A stretch of DNA of 60,238 nt from Conidiobolus incongruus B7586 (Eukaryota > Entomophthoromycota > Entomophthoromycetes > Entomophthorales > Conidiobolaceae). The stretch is from contig JNEM01013289.1 in NCBI GenBank assembly GCA_000697335.1, forward strand, positions 1 to 60,238. Direction: 5' to 3'. How positions within the stretch are numbered: the stretch's first letter is position 1; every line of letters starts with the position of its first letter. The position numbers and the translations under genes were made by a program. A model generated the notes under the pieces. It was not told the DNA's origin. It was given only the letters and a program-made list of their open reading frames with translations, and searched no databases. This document shows positions 57,546 through 60,238 of the stretch, piece after piece.

Positions 57546-60238
57546 ATTAAATGGAAATTTAAAATATTTTAAACCTTCCCAGTAAAATTTTGTAGAAGGC
57601 CCATAAAATTTTCACAATTCCAATTTAGACCATTCCAAAGTTTTGGAATTCTCCAAATTATGGGATTTTTTTAATTTACGCCTATATATAAATATTTATT
57701 CTGACATTATATCATAAAATAAAATTCACTATTATTTCCAAGTATTATTTATTATGATTTAATTACTTCTAAGATTATATCTATCTATATTTTAATAATC
57801 AAATCGTAGAGCATATATATAATAATTGGCTTGATAAAATATTTGAATAATTCCCTTTGTTTAATTTTGAAATGAATTGTCTTAGGCATAAATTACAATT
57901 CAATGTATATCTTTATAATAATCATACGTTATTTATCACATTGATAAATTTTGTAATTGAATTGTAGCAATTTACACACTCAAATTTTGTCATTCATACA
58001 TATCCCATATTTATATATTCGTATATCTTCTTTATTTGGATTTATAACCAACCAATCACATTTCTCCTATTAAAAAATTAATGTTAGATAGTTTGAATCT
58101 TGTGAGCAAATTTTCCTATTACAAATTTGAATTTTATTTAATCAATGAGAAGAAATATTTGTTCCATATATAAGATAAATGACAAGTTACTGCAAGTAAT
58201 GATATATTATCTCAATCATTTAAATCAAATATTTCCAAGCTGATTAATAGAAGTATTTATTATTTTTAGTAACAAATATAAAATGCCTATTTTTGAAAAT
58301 CAATCTATTTATCAGCGTTGATTATATTTGTTTTTAATATATTAAACATAATGGAAATTAAAATATAATTCTTAAGATTTAAAGCGAATTTAATTAAACA
58401 ACTATATTTATTATCAGCTATTTGAAGAATTAATTTAATTAAATATTCCATAATAGTCAAAAATTTCATTTATTATCGATTTTTAGTAGTTAATTACTAT
58501 ATTACTATATATTGATATCTTCATCACATGATTAAAAGGTCCTTTTCAACTGCAGAAAATATCAATTTTTTATATTAATTTTTTATTTGAATCAAATTTT
58601 CTATATTTTCAAAAATATAATCTAAACAAAAGATTAATTTTAATAATATAATATAAAATTAAAATAAATATTTGGTCAATGAATCATATTTAAGTACACT
58701 AATTTATTCAAAAGTTAAAATCCAAATTCTTTCTTGATATTAAATCTGGATCAATATAATATTAATAAACTTAATAATACATCAGCGATTGATTTTTCAA
58801 TAATGGCGTGATAACCCATTTAGTTATTAAATATTGATCAAATAATATTTTAATATTAAATCACGTTAAATTTTTCTATTCAAAATTAATTTTTAAAACA
58901 GTTTAAAAATTTCAAATTGTTTCATTTAAATTTTAGATTATAATAAATTAATCGCAAATAATATATTCAAATCTCTTTTTAATATATAAAAGCATGTAAT
59001 ATAAAATTCTATTATATTGATTTTTCCAAACAATATTAAAAGAAAGCTAAAGATTAATATATCTAATTGGTACGATAAAATAAGGGTTGAAAAAGAACCA
59101 TATGGGTTATTACGGGTCAAAAACATGCACTTTGACATTCAAAATTTAATTATCATGATATTTGATTAACTTCATTTAAGTTATAATTAGTATTATATAT
59201 CACATTTTAGAAACTATTTCTTTTGTTAAATTATTAAATCTAGAAAATATCAAATATTTATCTCCATTTATTATTAAAATTTTACAAAAACCCTATAAAT
59301 TCATTTAATTAATTATAGGAAGATATACAGTTAGTGAAAAATAATTATTTATTTTTAAAAGATATATTATATTTTTATTAGCATATCAGTATTAATGACT
59401 GAGTATATTTCAATTATCAAGATCCATATAATAATAAAAGGAATATATTATAATTGAATCTAAAATTGACAAGGTTTTATAATTATTATTCTCTTCAAAG
59501 CTATTCTTAAAATATAAGATTCAAAAATTAAAAATTAAAAAATTAAAATGAATAATATTATTTTTGGGTATAAATTACTATTAATTAATTAAGTTTTAAA
59601 TTTTATTAGTAATTAATATGCAATATATTATGTTAATCATTATAATATCAGTTAATATTTAAAGAAAAAACTTTATTAGAAGATTATATAAAATATTATC
59701 TATTATTTTGATTAAATTTTGAATATCAAGTTTCAAGATATATGGTTGCCTATAAACCTTATAATCTGATTTTAATATTATTTATTATTATTATTTCTAT
59801 TAATATTAATTTTTTGAAAACTTATTAAGCTTATATAAATATCAAAATTTTTTGATTTTAATATTTTCTGAATTAAATTCTTTATTGATGGCTTATATTA
59901 ATAAAAAATATCATTTTATATTTAATTATATTATTTTATTAATTAAAACTCTTTATATTAACTTTATTTAATAAAAATTTTGAAATATGATAAATTATTT
60001 TTTTTATTAAATTAAGAAACACATATTATTATAGTTTGGAAAAACTATAATCTTTGCCTAAATTAGCTATTAGCTAAAATTTATATAAAAAAACAAAAAC
60101 CTCAATTAATATATATTTCTAATATATATAATCAAAATAAATATCAAGCTTGATATTTAATAATTAAAAATTTATATTATTTTATTATTGATTTGAAATT
60201 TATTCAAATTTAATTTTATAATTTTGAAATTTTAATAT
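57546..60238. other. AT-rich region to the window end
   Basis: About 2.7 kb of AT-rich DNA. The proximal part holds the uS5 promoter (a GGGAAGGTTT block on the gene strand near 57570-57585). The open frame at 58938-59138 is F/I/L/N-rich with no motif and is rejected. No RNA gene or repeat recognised. Confidence 0.6.

Noticed and set aside
58938-59138. 66-codon minus-strand ORF
   Set aside because: AT-rich noise composition, no motif.
1-60238. CRISPR array, operon, or bacterial insertion
   Set aside because: No regular repeat-spacer pattern; all recognised genes are eukaryotic, and most have spliceosomal introns.

Overview
This window looks like nuclear DNA of a fungus outside the Dikarya (zygomycete grade; Entomophthoromycotina or Glomeromycotina would fit, but the sequence does not settle it). 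The evidence is as follows. Intergenic DNA is extremely AT-rich and thousands of bases long, while the genes are visibly richer in GC. Most genes carry short introns (about 45-80 nt) with GTAAGT/GTATGT/GTAATT donors and (T)AG acceptors, and one intron shows a perfect TACTAAC branch site. Some gene families are typically fungal (Msn2/4-like zinc-finger factor, Sip5, Swa2-type UBA-TPR-J auxilin, Dap1-like MAPR). Others are missing from most yeasts (methylmalonyl-CoA mutase, RBM5/10, ARS2/SERRATE, and a BRCA1/BARD1-like RING-BRCT protein).

Layout. 1-6523: AT-rich, no gene recognised, one small coding-like island near 2.2 kb. 6524-7354 (-): Msn2/4-like C2H2 factor whose own promoter has a TATA box and two STRE (CCCCT) sites, followed by two coding-like islands (7.8 and 8.1-8.3 kb). 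10350-10560 (+): mariner transposase relic. 10890-12660 (-): DENND11/LCHN-like DENN protein, 6 exons. 14841-15912 (+): NAD(P)-dependent reductase of the extended SDR family. 18518-19368 (-): ribosomal protein eL18. 20279-20415 (-): orphan terminal-exon-like ORF. 21143-23632 (+): auxilin/Swa2. 23902-26790 (-): BRCA1/BARD1-like protein, 11 exons. 26.8-33.6 kb: gene-poor AT block with a dispersed repeat, a decayed tRNA-Val and a GC-richer relic. 33638-35161 (-): Sip5-like RING protein. 35.2-39.8 kb: second copy of the same repeat and a perfect hairpin. 39819-42668 (+): RBM5/10-like splicing factor, 16 exons. 43651-46385 (+): mitochondrial methylmalonyl-CoA mutase, 10 exons. 46633-47940 (-): CDC50/LEM3 flippase subunit. 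51320-53825 (+): ARS2/SERRATE. 54336-54539 (+): short ORF resembling the start of a MAPR domain. 54760-55469 (+): MAPR/Dap1-like haem protein. 56714-57499 (-): ribosomal protein uS5. The rest to 60238 is AT-rich with no gene seen.

The genes are independent eukaryotic units, not operons. There are loose functional themes: nuclear RNA handling (RBM5/10, ARS2), DNA-damage signalling (BRCA1/BARD1-like), stress regulation (Msn2/4-like, Sip5, SDR reductase), membrane traffic and lipid asymmetry (Swa2, CDC50, DENND11), and translation (eL18, uS5). Every exon chain given was joined by reading splice sites by eye and checking that the frame stays open across all junctions; exon lengths sum to a multiple of three in each case.

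The strongest second-look item is the 774-residue RING / SQ-TQ cluster / RanBP2 zinc finger / tandem BRCT protein, an architecture of the BRCA1-BARD1 type that the well-studied yeasts lack. The next is the promoter of the Msn2/4-like gene, which carries the sites its own product is predicted to bind.
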